From Motiliproteus sediminis (GTDB lineage Bacteria; Pseudomonadota; Gammaproteobacteria; Pseudomonadales; Balneatricaceae): 64,000 bases of DNA. The stretch covers positions 62,001-126,000 of the forward strand of contig NZ_JAERQK010000002.1 of the NCBI RefSeq assembly GCF_017912535.1, in the 5' to 3' direction. Below are positions 55,389 to 64,000 of this stretch, in pieces. The first letter of the stretch is position 1. Each line of letters begins with the position of its first letter. Position numbers and translations under genes: made by a program. Under the pieces are notes generated by a model that did not search any database, was not told the DNA's origin, and saw nothing but the letters and a program-made list of their open reading frames with translations.

Positions 55389-56135
55389 TCAGCCCTGAGC
55401 CTGCCGCAGAATCTGCTTGTAAGCCGCCACTGCCGGCCCCAGACCCATCATCAGGGCATCAGCGATCAAGGCGTGGCCGATCGACACCTCTTCCAACCCA
55501 TCGATGGTGGCCATCAGTCCAAGGTTGTCCAGATTAAGATCATGGCCGGCGTTGACTCCCAGGCCGACAGCCCGTGCCCGTGCCGCCGCATCGACAAAGC
55601 GCTGGAAAGTGCTTGCCTGCGCCGTCGTGCCGTAATCATCGGCATAGGATTCGGTGTACAGCTCAATGCGGTCAGCGCCCAGAGCCGCAGCACGTTCAAT
55701 ATCGGGTGAGTCGGCATCCATAAACAGGCTGACCCGGATTCCCTGCTGCTTGAGCTGGGCAATAATCGGCCGCAGGTGCTCGCCATCGACGGCCAGATCC
55801 CAACCGTGATCCGAGGTCAGTTGGTCCTGGGCATCTGGCACCAGGGTGCACTGCTGCGGTTTCACCTCGGTTACCAGCGCCAAAAAGCCGGGATAATCTC
55901 CCACAGCACCCTCAAACGGATTACCCTCGATGTTGAACTCCACCTCAAGCATCGCTGCCAGTTCGCGCACATCGTCAGGGCGGATGTGGCGGAGGTCCGG
56001 ACGGGGATGAACCGTGATCCCGTCGGCACCGTGCGCCAATGCCACGCGGGCAGCCTCGGTAACGCTGGGAATACCGGACAGGCGGGAGTTGCGCATCAAG
56101 GCAACTTTATTGAGATTGACACTTAGCGCCGTCAT
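55389..56135 (-). CDS. pdxJ: pyridoxine 5'-phosphate synthase
   Basis: 248 residues from ATG 56135 with GGAGAG upstream. PdxJ condenses 3-amino-1-hydroxyacetone phosphate with deoxyxylulose phosphate. Family marks: LSVNLNKVALMRNSR, ADGITVHPRPDLRHI, FNIEGNP, VSLFMDADSPD, RIELYTESYAD and LGVNAGHDLNLDNL and EVSIGHALIADAL. Normal length. Confidence 0.95.
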   Translation of the reverse strand: MTALSVNLNKVALMRNSRLSGIPSVTEAARVALAHGADGITVHPRPDLRHIRPDDVRELAAMLEVEFNIEGNPFEGAVGDYPGFLALVTEVKPQQCTLVPDAQDQLTSDHGWDLAVDGEHLRPIIAQLKQQGIRVSLFMDADSPDIERAAALGADRIELYTESYADDYGTTAQASTFQRFVDAAARARAVGLGVNAGHDLNLDNLGLMATIDGLEEVSIGHALIADALMMGLGPAVAAYKQILRQAQG

Positions 56136-56205
56136 CAGAGCTCTCCTCAAAAACAAGGGGATTATTGTAGGCGCTTTCGCAGCCGGCATCACCCACCGAC
56201 AGGCA

Positions 56206-56213
56206 TCTATACT
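56206..56213 (+). promoter_or_regulatory. sigma-S-like -10 element before a lipoprotein gene
   Basis: TCTATACT, matching K-C-T-A-Y-A-C-T, 27 nt before the ATG of the lipoprotein gene. No clear -35. Confidence 0.4.
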
Positions 56214-56239
56214 CTGCATAGCCGTTTCAGGAAGACATC

Positions 56240-56650
56240 ATGAAGAGCACCATAACCATTGCCCCCCTTGTCGCCCTTGCGCTGCTGACGGGATGCGCCA
56301 CCAACCCCTGCTCGCCGCTTTACAACGAGCTGACCGAACTCGACCGGTTTATGCAGGAACCGGGCTACGCGCGTCAGCATATCCGCTACCCGCTGCGCTA
56401 CACCGAAATCAAGGATGGCGAGGTCAGGCTGGACACCGAGCTCGACGAAGCCGAAGCGTTACAGCGACACGCTGCGATTCAGCAGGGACGCGCTCTGACT
56501 CAATACCACCAGCGCATCGCCGTCCCCATTCGGGAGGGCGACAGCTATGTAATCAGAGCCGGGCCTGCCGGACAGCCAGCGACCGACATCTACCGCTTCG
56601 AGCCGGGATTATGCGAGGTCACGCTGGTCGAATACCGACGCTATTTATGA
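56240..56650 (+). CDS. lipoprotein of unknown function
   Basis: 136 residues. Lipoprotein signal MKSTITIAPLVALALLTGC (lipidated Cys19). The mature part has a helical N-terminal region and two further cysteines (NPCSPLY and PGLCEVTL). Not recognised as a named family. It converges with the TetR gene and the two overlap by 10 nt. Confidence 0.75.
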   Translation: MKSTITIAPLVALALLTGCATNPCSPLYNELTELDRFMQEPGYARQHIRYPLRYTEIKDGEVRLDTELDEAEALQRHAAIQQGRALTQYHQRIAVPIREGDSYVIRAGPAGQPATDIYRFEPGLCEVTLVEYRRYL

Positions 56651-57201
56651 GCGCTGTCGGTGACCAGCAAGCGACCACAGAGCAGACGAATCTGGTCCAG
56701 TTCATCCTGATGGCCAACGGCCAGAAGACTTTGACCAAAGCAGTAGCTGTAAAAAAGGTAGGCCCGGGCTTCCGCCTCAGCATCTGCGCACCCGAGCGAG
56801 CGAAACAGCCCCGCCACCGCCGCCAGGCGCTCACGGTCAACAACCGCGATGGTCGCTGCGGCCGCCTCCGACTGCCGCGCCCAGCTGCGCACTGCCAGTT
56901 CAATGGCATTGCCGCGGGGGTTGGTCTGATCAGTGTACAGCCCCAGCAGGTAGTTCAGCGTCGCCACAGGATCAGTCTCGCGCGCAACCTGACCGCGAAT
57001 GGTCTCGATACGGCGCTGGCACCAATGCTCCAGCATGCGCTCAAGCAGATCGCCGCGATTTTTGAAATGCCAGTAGAATCCGCCTTTGGTGACGTTCAGC
57101 CGCTTGGCCAGCACTTCGATCTTGATGCTGTCGACGCCGCCTTCGGCCAGCATCGCGAACGCTTCGTTGATCCAGTCTTCAGGCAGTAATTTGATGTTCA
57201 T
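56641..57201 (-). CDS. TetR-family regulator
   Basis: 186 residues from ATG 57201. N-terminal TetR helix-turn-helix (about 7-55: WINEAFAMLAEGGVDSIKI, then LAKRLNVTKGGFYWHFKNRGDLL). The C-terminal effector domain is unassigned. A perfect 13-bp inverted repeat lies 20-49 nt upstream of the ATG, almost certainly its operator. It is downstream of a thioesterase gene on the same strand and may regulate that gene or itself. Confidence 0.9.
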   Translation of the reverse strand: MNIKLLPEDWINEAFAMLAEGGVDSIKIEVLAKRLNVTKGGFYWHFKNRGDLLERMLEHWCQRRIETIRGQVARETDPVATLNYLLGLYTDQTNPRGNAIELAVRSWARQSEAAAATIAVVDRERLAAVAGLFRSLGCADAEAEARAYLFYSYCFGQSLLAVGHQDELDQIRLLCGRLLVTDSAHK

Positions 57202-57220
57202 GAACGGAGTCCGGGACGGT

Positions 57221-57250
57221 GAGCGACTATACGATAACGTATAGTCGCTC
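57221..57250. promoter_or_regulatory. TetR operator palindrome
   Basis: Perfect inverted repeat GAGCGACTATACG (57221-57233), 4-nt spacer ATAA, CGTATAGTCGCTC (57238-57250). It is 20 nt upstream of the TetR start codon, in the 73-nt gap to the thioesterase gene, and includes TATACG-like -10 matter. Confidence 0.8.
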
Positions 57251-57274
57251 AAAGTAAAACGTCATGAACTGCAT

Positions 57275-57748
57275 TCACAGGCCGAGAACCCGCCCCGCCC
57301 CCTCCGGCATTGCCAGGCTGCGATGCTGGCGCGCCATCTCTTTCAGCTGCGCCAGCGCCTGCGGTGGGAAGGGACTACTGCGCCGAGTTTCCATGCTGAC
57401 ATGAATCAGCAACAGCTCGTTGGTCGCGGCGAGATAGCCCTCGTCACGATGAAACATCTGGTGGAAGATCCGCATCTTCTTGCTATCGAATCCCAGCAGT
57501 TGGGTGGTGACATAGAGAGGGGCGTGTTCCAGCAACTCACGTCGGTAGCCAACGTTCATATCGACCACAAAGGCCGAATGAGAGCTAGCGCGCGCATACT
57601 CTGCACCGATGGTGAGGTTGTCGAGAAAAAGATCGGTGGCCTGATCAAATGCCGCCACATAATGGGCCACATTCATATGGCCGTTGTAGTCGATCCACTC
57701 CGGCAGTACCCGACAGTGGAATACGCTGAACGGAACGCGAGCGTCCAT
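57275..57748 (-). CDS. hotdog-fold thioesterase (betainyl-CoA thioesterase-like)
   Basis: 157 residues with the 4-hydroxybenzoyl-CoA-type hotdog motif CRVLPEWIDYNGHMNVAHYV (Asp near residue 20) and ATDLFLDNL. It resembles betainyl-CoA thioesterases linked to carnitine breakdown, but no carnitine genes are near. AGAGGTG lies before the ATG. The downstream TetR gene suggests regulation by an acyl-CoA or carnitine-like ligand, by inference. Confidence 0.82.
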   Translation of the reverse strand: MDARVPFSVFHCRVLPEWIDYNGHMNVAHYVAAFDQATDLFLDNLTIGAEYARASSHSAFVVDMNVGYRRELLEHAPLYVTTQLLGFDSKKMRIFHQMFHRDEGYLAATNELLLIHVSMETRRSSPFPPQALAQLKEMARQHRSLAMPEGAGRVLGL

Positions 57749-57847
57749 GGCAGCACCTCTTGTTGTTGTTTTTAGGTGTTACGATGGGAAAAGCCTAACC
57801 CCTGACAAAGCCCTTTGCCAATAAATTTGTGCAATCGCAGCATTTTT

Positions 57848-58795
57848 CTATAGATCCAAACGACCTAGCGCCGTTCTTAATAGTGTCACTCTAGCCAGAA
57901 CAAGCTCTGCATTGGCCGGCCCCAGCCGCAGCATCTGCTTGTGCACCGCAGAAAGACGTTCCAGTTCCGGGTCAGCAAACTTGTACATCACTGACGGCTG
58001 CTCCAGCGCCAGCGCCCGCGATTTCAAGGGACTGTCGAGCAGATGATCCAGCGCCTGCAACAGGCGCTGGTGGAACGACCGGCGCGGGTATCCGAGCTCT
58101 GCGTAAGCCTGTTGCATCAGCGGATAGTAGCGCTGATACAACCCTACCGCCGCATCCGTCGGCAGGCCTTCAACCAGTCCCACGTACAGACTGTAGCGCC
58201 CGAAGTTATAGCCATCGAGCCACAGTCCGCTAGCGGTTTCCGAGGCCTTGAAGCCCTCTTTAGGCCCACGCAACAGGCTGTGTTTACGCGGAATCCGCCC
58301 CTCCGCCATGTTGTCCACGACCACCACAAACTTACGGATCAATTCTGCGTCGATCAGCAGGTCGGCCAGCGCGTTACTGGGATCTAGGCCCAACAGCCCG
58401 TCACGAAACAGCGCATCGCTGTCGTCGAGCGTAGGCAGGGACGGCTTGGGTGCCACGACGGCAGCCTCGGTCGCACGCTCATCCGCCAGAGGCGGACTGT
58501 CCAGAGCATCGGGCGGCGACTCAACCTGCTCCGGCGGGGCTACCAGCTGTAATCGCTCCTGCGTCAGCACAGGGTCAGCAGCCGGAGGCGAGTCTGCAGG
58601 CAGGGGATCGGAGTTCACGGGCGTCGGTGAGAGTGTAAGTCCAGACGGTAGAGCCCCCGGCTGTAGCAACAGGTAACCTACAGCGGCGACCATGCCGACC
58701 GCGGCCAGCGCCACCAATCCGCGCAGCAGACCAGCGCCGTGCTGCACCTGACAAGAGGAAGTTCGATCAATACTGCGTTGCGGCCACCCGTTCAA
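57848..58795 (-). CDS. DUF3014 membrane-anchored protein
   Basis: 315 residues from a TTG start with GGAG 8 bases upstream. One N-terminal membrane segment (about 24-44), a Pro/Ala-rich linker (50-120) and a DUF3014 domain (about 125-315: LIDAELIRKFVVVVDNMAEG, IPRKHSLLRGP, YPLMQQAYAELGYP). Family function is unknown. Upstream of a thioesterase and TetR gene, 99 nt apart, so probably not one operon. Confidence 0.82.
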   Translation of the reverse strand: MNGWPQRSIDRTSSCQVQHGAGLLRGLVALAAVGMVAAVGYLLLQPGALPSGLTLSPTPVNSDPLPADSPPAADPVLTQERLQLVAPPEQVESPPDALDSPPLADERATEAAVVAPKPSLPTLDDSDALFRDGLLGLDPSNALADLLIDAELIRKFVVVVDNMAEGRIPRKHSLLRGPKEGFKASETASGLWLDGYNFGRYSLYVGLVEGLPTDAAVGLYQRYYPLMQQAYAELGYPRRSFHQRLLQALDHLLDSPLKSRALALEQPSVMYKFADPELERLSAVHKQMLRLGPANAELVLARVTLLRTALGRLDL

Positions 58796-59063
58796 CTGAT
58801 GTGCTCCGATACCTTTGATTAGACGTTGGTAAGCTTAGATCAGAGCGAGTTCCACTGAACAGCAAAAAGCGCCCTGAGCCGATGATTGCCCACACCCGGC
58901 ACTCAGTCACCACGAGCCCGGATCATGATATAGGTCAGCCGGACCACGAAAAGTCGTCAGCCTCAGGATAGTGCCTCTTGGCGTCATACTTTAGTCGGTA
59001 TACATTGACCGTCTACACCCACGTACCACCCAAAACCAACAATAAAATCAAAGGGGTTGTCAG

Positions 59064-61091
59064 ATGCGCATTCGCACCATCAGCATCGTGCGCCAGATCA
59101 GTCTGGTGTCGCTCGTTCTTATCCTGCTGGTGTTCACCGCCACCGGTGTCGCCACCTACCGGCAGATGTCCACCATCTTGCTCGACAAAGCGGAAACAGA
59201 AGTGGACAAGCAAGTGCTGATCATCAGGGACCTGATGGAGCAGCAGTTCAACGCTTACGCGGTCCAGGCCAAATCACTGGCTGAGTCCTTTGCCAAGATG
59301 TTCCCCAACGGCATTCAGAAACAGAGCCGTACGGTCGAGGTCAATGGTCACCAGACACCGATTCTGTCGACTCTGGGTGCCCACCTCAACAGCAACTTCA
59401 GCATCCCTGACGTGTTCAAAAGCCGTACCGGTGCGGTAGCAACGGTATTTGCTCGCGTCGATGATGACTTTTTGCGTATCAGCACCAGCCTGACCAAAGA
59501 TGATGGCTCGCGCGCCTTCGGCACCTTCCTCGGCCAGCAACACCCCGGCTATGAAAAACTGATGAACGGCGAATCATACACTGGCTGGGCTCGGCTGTTT
59601 GGTCGCTACTACATGACCGTCTATGACCCGATCGAGCACAAGGGCGAGATTATCGGCGCACTGTTTGTCGGTTTCGACATTACCGACGCCATGGGGCTGC
59701 TACTGGACGGGCTGGCTGACATCAGTTTTGGCGATACCGGCTACCTCTACGTGGTGCGTGCCGACAGCGGCAATAAAGGGCAGTTCTTCTATCACCCTAC
59801 CCTGGGACAGGAGGTCAACATCCTGGAGATCAGCACCCCCGACGGTGAGCAGCCATTCGCCCAGCTGCTGGCTAACGATGATGGTCGCTTTACCTACCTT
59901 TGGAACGATGCCAACGGCAAGCCGGCACTGAAGAACGTGTTCTTCCACCGAGCCCCACAGTGGAACATGGTGATCGCAGGGGGCTCCTTCATACGCGAAT
60001 ATCAGAAGGAATCCAGCGACGTGGTGATGCTGATCAGTGCCATCTCCGCGCTGGGTGCCCTGGCCACCGCGGTGCTATTGGGCTTGTTGCTCAAACGCAC
60101 CCTGTCGCCGCTGAAGACGCTGGTAGGCCAGCTCAATCGGGTCGGTGACGGCGAAATCAGCATCAGGGTTGACCATGCCGAGGCCGATTCAGCCAACGAG
60201 GTCCACCAGATGGCGGCCGGAGTGCAGGATATGGCTGCCAACATCCGCCAACTGATCGACCGCTTCCGGGCCTCAGTGGCAGAACTGGATCAGGCCACCG
60301 AGCGGATGCACGACTCCGCCTCGTCAAGTGGTAGCGCCGCCAGGGATCTGCAGGCGCATACCGATCAGATCGCCACCGCCATCGAAGAGATGTCGGCCAC
60401 CGTCGAGGAGGTGGCGCGCAGCGCCCAGGAAGCCGCCGGCAACGCCGCCTCGGTGGATCAGGATACCCGCAACGGCGCCCGCCTGGTGGAAGAGGTGATC
60501 GCCGAAATCGAAACCCTGAACGCCCAGATTCTTGAATCTGCCGATGCGATCGAAGCGGTCAACAGCGACAGTGAGTCGATCCAGTCGGTGATCAAGGTGA
60601 TCAACGATATTGCCGAACAAACCAATCTGCTGGCGCTCAACGCGGCCATCGAAGCCGCTCGCGCCGGTGACCAGGGGCGTGGCTTTGCCGTGGTCGCCGA
60701 CGAGGTTCGTCAACTGGCGCAGCGCACCCAGAAATCCACTCAGGAGATCGAAAACACCGTCGTGCGTCTGGGCAACAGCACCCATACTGCGGTCACCCGA
60801 ATGCAGCAGAGCCGGGAGAAGGTCAAGGTGACGGTCGAGAAGGTCGGGCAGGCGGGGCAATCCCTGCAGTCCATCACCGACAGCGTATCCGGCATCGCCG
60901 ATATGTCGACCCGCATCGCCACCGCCGCCGAACAGCAATCCGCGGTGGCCAGCGAAGTGGCCCAGACCCTCACCACCGTGCGCCACAAAGCGGATGACAC
61001 ACTGGCCAACTCGGAGCAATCGGAACGGGATGCCGAGCAGCTCTCACAGCTCGCCAGCCAGCTCCATCAACAGCTGGCAGTCTTCCGCTAG
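59064..61091 (+). CDS. methyl-accepting chemotaxis protein with Cache domain
   Basis: 675 residues. Membrane segment at about 11-33, a large periplasmic Cache_3-Cache_2-type sensor (about 40-310: [42 protein letters not shown], and GDTGYLYVV), second membrane segment near 320-340, HAMP (about 340-395), and a signalling hairpin with [26 protein letters not shown] stands near the ATG. Ligand unknown. Confidence 0.93.
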   Translation: MRIRTISIVRQISLVSLVLILLVFTATGVATYRQMSTILLDKAETEVDKQVLIIRDLMEQQFNAYAVQAKSLAESFAKMFPNGIQKQSRTVEVNGHQTPILSTLGAHLNSNFSIPDVFKSRTGAVATVFARVDDDFLRISTSLTKDDGSRAFGTFLGQQHPGYEKLMNGESYTGWARLFGRYYMTVYDPIEHKGEIIGALFVGFDITDAMGLLLDGLADISFGDTGYLYVVRADSGNKGQFFYHPTLGQEVNILEISTPDGEQPFAQLLANDDGRFTYLWNDANGKPALKNVFFHRAPQWNMVIAGGSFIREYQKESSDVVMLISAISALGALATAVLLGLLLKRTLSPLKTLVGQLNRVGDGEISIRVDHAEADSANEVHQMAAGVQDMAANIRQLIDRFRASVAELDQATERMHDSASSSGSAARDLQAHTDQIATAIEEMSATVEEVARSAQEAAGNAASVDQDTRNGARLVEEVIAEIETLNAQILESADAIEAVNSDSESIQSVIKVINDIAEQTNLLALNAAIEAARAGDQGRGFAVVADEVRQLAQRTQKSTQEIENTVVRLGNSTHTAVTRMQQSREKVKVTVEKVGQAGQSLQSITDSVSGIADMSTRIATAAEQQSAVASEVAQTLTTVRHKADDTLANSEQSERDAEQLSQLASQLHQQLAVFR

Positions 61092-61122
61092 CCTGCGCGA
61101 TGCAGAAACTGCGGCCGGCGGC

Positions 61123-62958
61123 TCAGGCTGTTTCCGCAGTCGCCTGCCGGCGCGGATCGCGAGGATAAAACCGTTCCGGCAACTGGTCGATATGACTGAA
61201 CCGGCGGGTGTCCTTGTAAGGCATTTTCATGAAGCCGGAGATACCAAGACCGTTAATCTCCGGCACCGCTGCCAGCACCCCCTGCAGGCAGCGCCTGAAC
61301 TCTGCCTCCTGCGAAGGGTCGAGTAGTTTGAAGTAGCTATGGATTTTCAAGTGGGTTTCCAGGCTTTCGAAGATGATCAGCCCGGTGTGGTAGATGCCGT
61401 TGAGCTGTTCGATCAAGCCCATGATCGATGGCGGTAGCTCCAGATTTTCCTCCGGGTCACGCCCATCCTCAAAGTAGGAGTGCACCCGGCTACCATCCTC
61501 CAGCTCCGGTACAGCCACCACCTCGTAGGGAATCGCCAGCTCACTCCCGGGTACAAAGGGCTGACTGACATCGCGACGTTCGATATGCAGTGTGCGCCGG
61601 GCATCGAACAAACAGCTCTTGAATACCCCCTGACGGTAGATCGCCCGGGCCAGGTTGACCATATTGTTGATGGCCTGCACAAAGGACTCACGGTAACGCT
61701 CGTCGTGCAGGTTCAGGCAGGAGTCGATCGACACCCCCTCCTGCTCCCAGCGCACCGCCAGCCCACCCACCACGGGGTACTTGCCGAGACGCCCCACGGC
61801 CGCCAGAAATGCTTTCTCGGTGTCGCCCATGCCCTGCAAGAAATTCTTGTAGTAACGGTCGAACTGCACATCATCGATATCCTGCATCACCTCGGCCACC
61901 CCCTCCTCCTTGAGGAACGCCTTGCGCGAGCTGTAGACCACGGTGTCGATCTCGCGATCACGCTTGTGCACCCAGGCCGGTATCAGCCCGGTGGCTGGCT
62001 GGCGGGGCAGGTCGATCATCAGGGTGCGGGCCATCAGCGGCATATTGCGCAGGAAATAATCGCCGGCCCGTGCCCGGGTTTCCGGTTCCGGGTCAAGCAT
62101 ACCCGCAAGCACGCGGGCGAACTCCTGCGGCAATCCCAACGAGGTAGGCGGAATAGCCCGGTAGCCAAAGCGGCAGGACTGGCCAGAAGCCAAGGCGTAG
62201 AGGGTTCCCGCCGCACCCTGCTCGTCAAAGCGTGGAGACGACAGGGCGCCATTAAGCTGTTCCTGACCGATAAAATAGACGTCGCCCAGACGGGCGTTGG
62301 TGTTCTGCAGGTCACCGGACATCAGCTCCATCACGCTGCTGGCGATAGGCTGGCCGTTTTCATCGAGCTGCGCGAATACCGACGAACCCCAGTCGATCAA
62401 CGCAATCTCTTCACTGGCGGGGTCAAACACCACATTGGAGGGTTTGATATCACCGTGCACCAGCGGCCGGCGCGCTTTGACGCTGTCCCCGCGCAACGCC
62501 CGCAGAATCGTTGCCAGCTGATCGGCAATATGCACAATCGACCGTGGCGACAACGGCCCCTCTCGCAGCGACAGCAGCTCAAGATCCAGCCCGCGCGCGC
62601 GCTCCATCACCAGAATGGCCTGCCGCCGAATACGCTGAAACTGCACCAACCGCGGCACCCGGGCGTGATCCACCTGCCCCAGCATGAACGCCTCCTCTTC
62701 CAGGCGATCCTGCACATGCTGCGGCAGGGTGATACGGGAGAACTTGAACACATACTCGCGGCCGCCCGGACTGACACCGCCGAACACGAATCCGAACGCC
62801 CCCTTGCCGATCATCTCGATGCGAGAATACCCGAGCTGCTCCAGCTGCTCCTGGCATAGACAGACCCAGTTCTTCAGCTTCTGGGCGTCGTCATGGCTGA
62901 GCAGGTAGATCGACTGCTCTTCGGGAATGTAAAACTGCTGCAGGTTAGGCTTGTCCAT
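61123..62958 (-). CDS. atypical Ser/Thr protein kinase with long C-terminal region
   Basis: 611 residues from ATG 62958, with GAGG upstream. Kinase domain at about 45-330: glycine loop I-G-K-G-A-F-G-F-V (50-58), invariant-type Lys K72 (YVFKF), a catalytic loop that reads H168-G-D170-I-K172-P-S-N175 rather than HRD, and D189-W-G in place of DFG. The catalytic Asp, Lys and metal Asn/Asp are present. The last ~280 residues have no domain I recognise. No membrane segment. Neighbours are a chemoreceptor and the E2 gene. Confidence 0.8.
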   Translation of the reverse strand: MDKPNLQQFYIPEEQSIYLLSHDDAQKLKNWVCLCQEQLEQLGYSRIEMIGKGAFGFVFGGVSPGGREYVFKFSRITLPQHVQDRLEEEAFMLGQVDHARVPRLVQFQRIRRQAILVMERARGLDLELLSLREGPLSPRSIVHIADQLATILRALRGDSVKARRPLVHGDIKPSNVVFDPASEEIALIDWGSSVFAQLDENGQPIASSVMELMSGDLQNTNARLGDVYFIGQEQLNGALSSPRFDEQGAAGTLYALASGQSCRFGYRAIPPTSLGLPQEFARVLAGMLDPEPETRARAGDYFLRNMPLMARTLMIDLPRQPATGLIPAWVHKRDREIDTVVYSSRKAFLKEEGVAEVMQDIDDVQFDRYYKNFLQGMGDTEKAFLAAVGRLGKYPVVGGLAVRWEQEGVSIDSCLNLHDERYRESFVQAINNMVNLARAIYRQGVFKSCLFDARRTLHIERRDVSQPFVPGSELAIPYEVVAVPELEDGSRVHSYFEDGRDPEENLELPPSIMGLIEQLNGIYHTGLIIFESLETHLKIHSYFKLLDPSQEAEFRRCLQGVLAAVPEINGLGISGFMKMPYKDTRRFSHIDQLPERFYPRDPRRQATAETA

Positions 62959-63020
62959 CAACACCTCAGCACCAACAAAGGGGAACGAGGGCCGAAGCCC
63001 TCGCTGACGATGCTACCTCA

Positions 63021-64000
63021 TCAGGCCAGATCCAGCAGCATGGATGCCGGGTCCTCCAGATAGGACTGCCACAGGCCACTGAAGCGTGCGATGGTACCGC
63101 CATCGATCACCCGGTGATCGCCCGACCAACTGATATTCATGATCGAGCGCGCCACCACCTGGCCACTTTCATCAAAGCGCGGCAGCTGCTGGGTTTTACC
63201 CAACGCCACGATCGCCACCTCCGGTGCATTGATTACCGGCACCGAGTAGGTGCCACCCAGCGCACCGATGTTAGAGATACTGATGGTTCCACCGCTCAGA
63301 TCCTCCTGCGCCACCCGCCCGCTGCGCGCCGCTTCGGTGATACGCTGCACTTCTGCCGCTATCTCCAGCACGCTGAGGGTCTCCACCCGCTTGATGTTAG
63401 GCACCAACAGACCGATCTTGCTGTCCACCGCCATGCCGATGTTGCAGTGAGGCAGGTAATGGATCTCGGTGCAATCGTCGTTGACCCGACTATTAAGAAT
63501 CGGGAACTGCTGCACCGCCAACGCCAGCGCCTTCATGATGAACGGCATCAGGGTCAACCGCACCCCTTGCGCTTCCGCTTTGGGTTTCAGCTGCTGCCGT
63601 AGGGCCAGTAACGCGGTTACGTCCACCTCGTCACCGTAGGTAAAGTGCGGAATGGTAGAGGTAGACAGCACCATCTGCCGGGCCATCGCCGCCTTGATCC
63701 CCTTAATCGGCTCCACCCGAATCTCAGCATCTGCCGCGGCTGGTTTGCTAGCAGCCGATTGCGCCGGCACCGTTGCCGCGCTCTCCTCTTTGCCCGGCAG
63801 CTCACCGACAAAGCGCAGAATATCCTCCTTCAGCACCCGACCGTCGCGACCGGAACCAGGCACCGCAGCGATATCGATCTGGTGTTCACGGGCAATGCGA
63901 CGCACCGCGGGACTGGCCAGCGCCTTGCCGTTGCGACCGCTGGTAACCGTTGCCGAACACACACCGGAACTCGCCGCGGGAGTGGCCTTGGCCGCAGCCG
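63021..64000 (-). CDS. 2-oxoacid dehydrogenase E2 (dihydrolipoyl acyltransferase), partial at 5' end
   Basis: The frame is open to base 64000, so the lipoyl N-terminus is outside the window. Present are an Ala/Pro/Lys linker, the E1/E3-binding domain (ASPAVRRIAREHQIDIAAV, PGSGRDGRVLKEDI) and the catalytic domain (about 220 residues) with HFTYGDEVDVTALLALR, NIGMAVDSKIGLLVPN and the His-x3-Asp-Gly motif SGDHRVIDGG. Whether the substrate is pyruvate, a branched-chain or other 2-oxoacid cannot be told without E1, which is not in view. Confidence 0.9.
   Translation of the reverse strand, partial: AAAKATPAASSGVCSATVTSGRNGKALASPAVRRIAREHQIDIAAVPGSGRDGRVLKEDILRFVGELPGKEESAATVPAQSAASKPAAADAEIRVEPIKGIKAAMARQMVLSTSTIPHFTYGDEVDVTALLALRQQLKPKAEAQGVRLTLMPFIMKALALAVQQFPILNSRVNDDCTEIHYLPHCNIGMAVDSKIGLLVPNIKRVETLSVLEIAAEVQRITEAARSGRVAQEDLSGGTISISNIGALGGTYSVPVINAPEVAIVALGKTQQLPRFDESGQVVARSIMNISWSGDHRVIDGGTIARFSGLWQSYLEDPASMLLDLA

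Noticed and set aside
61480-62859. A 459-codon open frame on the plus strand
   Set aside because: It is antisense to the kinase gene, whose motifs are convincing. The translation is His/Gln/Arg-rich as in other shadow frames.

Overview
The window reads as chromosomal DNA of a moderately GC-rich gammaproteobacterium, most like the marine Oceanospirillales/Alteromonadales-Pseudomonas side of the class. This rests on gene order (aroQ-accB-accC, prmA-DUF3426 protein-dusB-fis-purH-purD), the prkA-yeaH-spoVR operon, an fpr gene divergent from a FinR-like LysR regulator, tandem phasins and OmpW. No database search was possible, so the placement is inferred from protein family recognition. Genes are densely packed with many 1-10 nt overlaps. 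I see no CRISPR array, rRNA, prophage or intact insertion sequence.

Layout. 1-2976 (minus): an unusual compact operon of a TusA-like protein, a small membrane protein, a LuxE-type acyl-protein synthetase and a B12-binding radical SAM enzyme cut by the window edge. 3000-4700: an accessory-looking stretch with a winged-helix/nucleotidyltransferase pair (toxin-antitoxin-like) preceded by a palindrome, and gene-poor DNA ending at an initiator tRNA gene. 4838-7557: DsbA-like protein, membrane-anchored cold-shock protein, slyX, rsmJ. 7634-11451 (minus): mpl-ubiX-ykgJ-like-tsaB-uppP, linking cell-wall recycling, ubiquinone and tRNA modification. 11700-13312: fbp and ppa. 13361-17088 (minus): a DUF1207 outer-membrane protein interrupted by an amber codon, then a lipoprotein/orphan ParA/phosphodiesterase operon. 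17310-25907: a housekeeping block for shikimate, fatty acid, ribosome-protein methylation, tRNA dihydrouridine, Fis and purine synthesis.

26052-38926 is signalling and stress: a CHASE-GGDEF protein, OmpW, PPK2, a chemoreceptor, an N-formylglutamate amidohydrolase/YbdK pair and the PrkA-YeaH-SpoVR operon, which here carries an extra Kazal-type lipoprotein gene. Both latter operons have a sigma-S-like -10 element. 39048-52941 holds transporters, the Fpr/FinR pair, PpnP, small envelope proteins, a second GGDEF protein, a C-terminal J-domain protein and GAPDH. 53042-56135 holds two phasin genes, each behind a strong sigma-70 promoter bracketed by TGC-N3-GCA palindromes of PhaR-operator type, followed by a radical SAM protein and pdxJ. 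56240-64000 has a TetR regulator with a perfect operator, a thioesterase, a DUF3014 protein, a Cache chemoreceptor, an atypical Ser/Thr kinase and the E2 subunit of a 2-oxoacid dehydrogenase, which runs off the window end.

The most interesting points are the TusA/LuxE/B12-radical-SAM operon, the phasin double-operator promoters, the Kazal lipoprotein inside the PrkA operon, the amber-interrupted DUF1207 gene, the atypical kinase with a large unassigned C-terminus, and an initiator tRNA with a U1-U72 mismatch.
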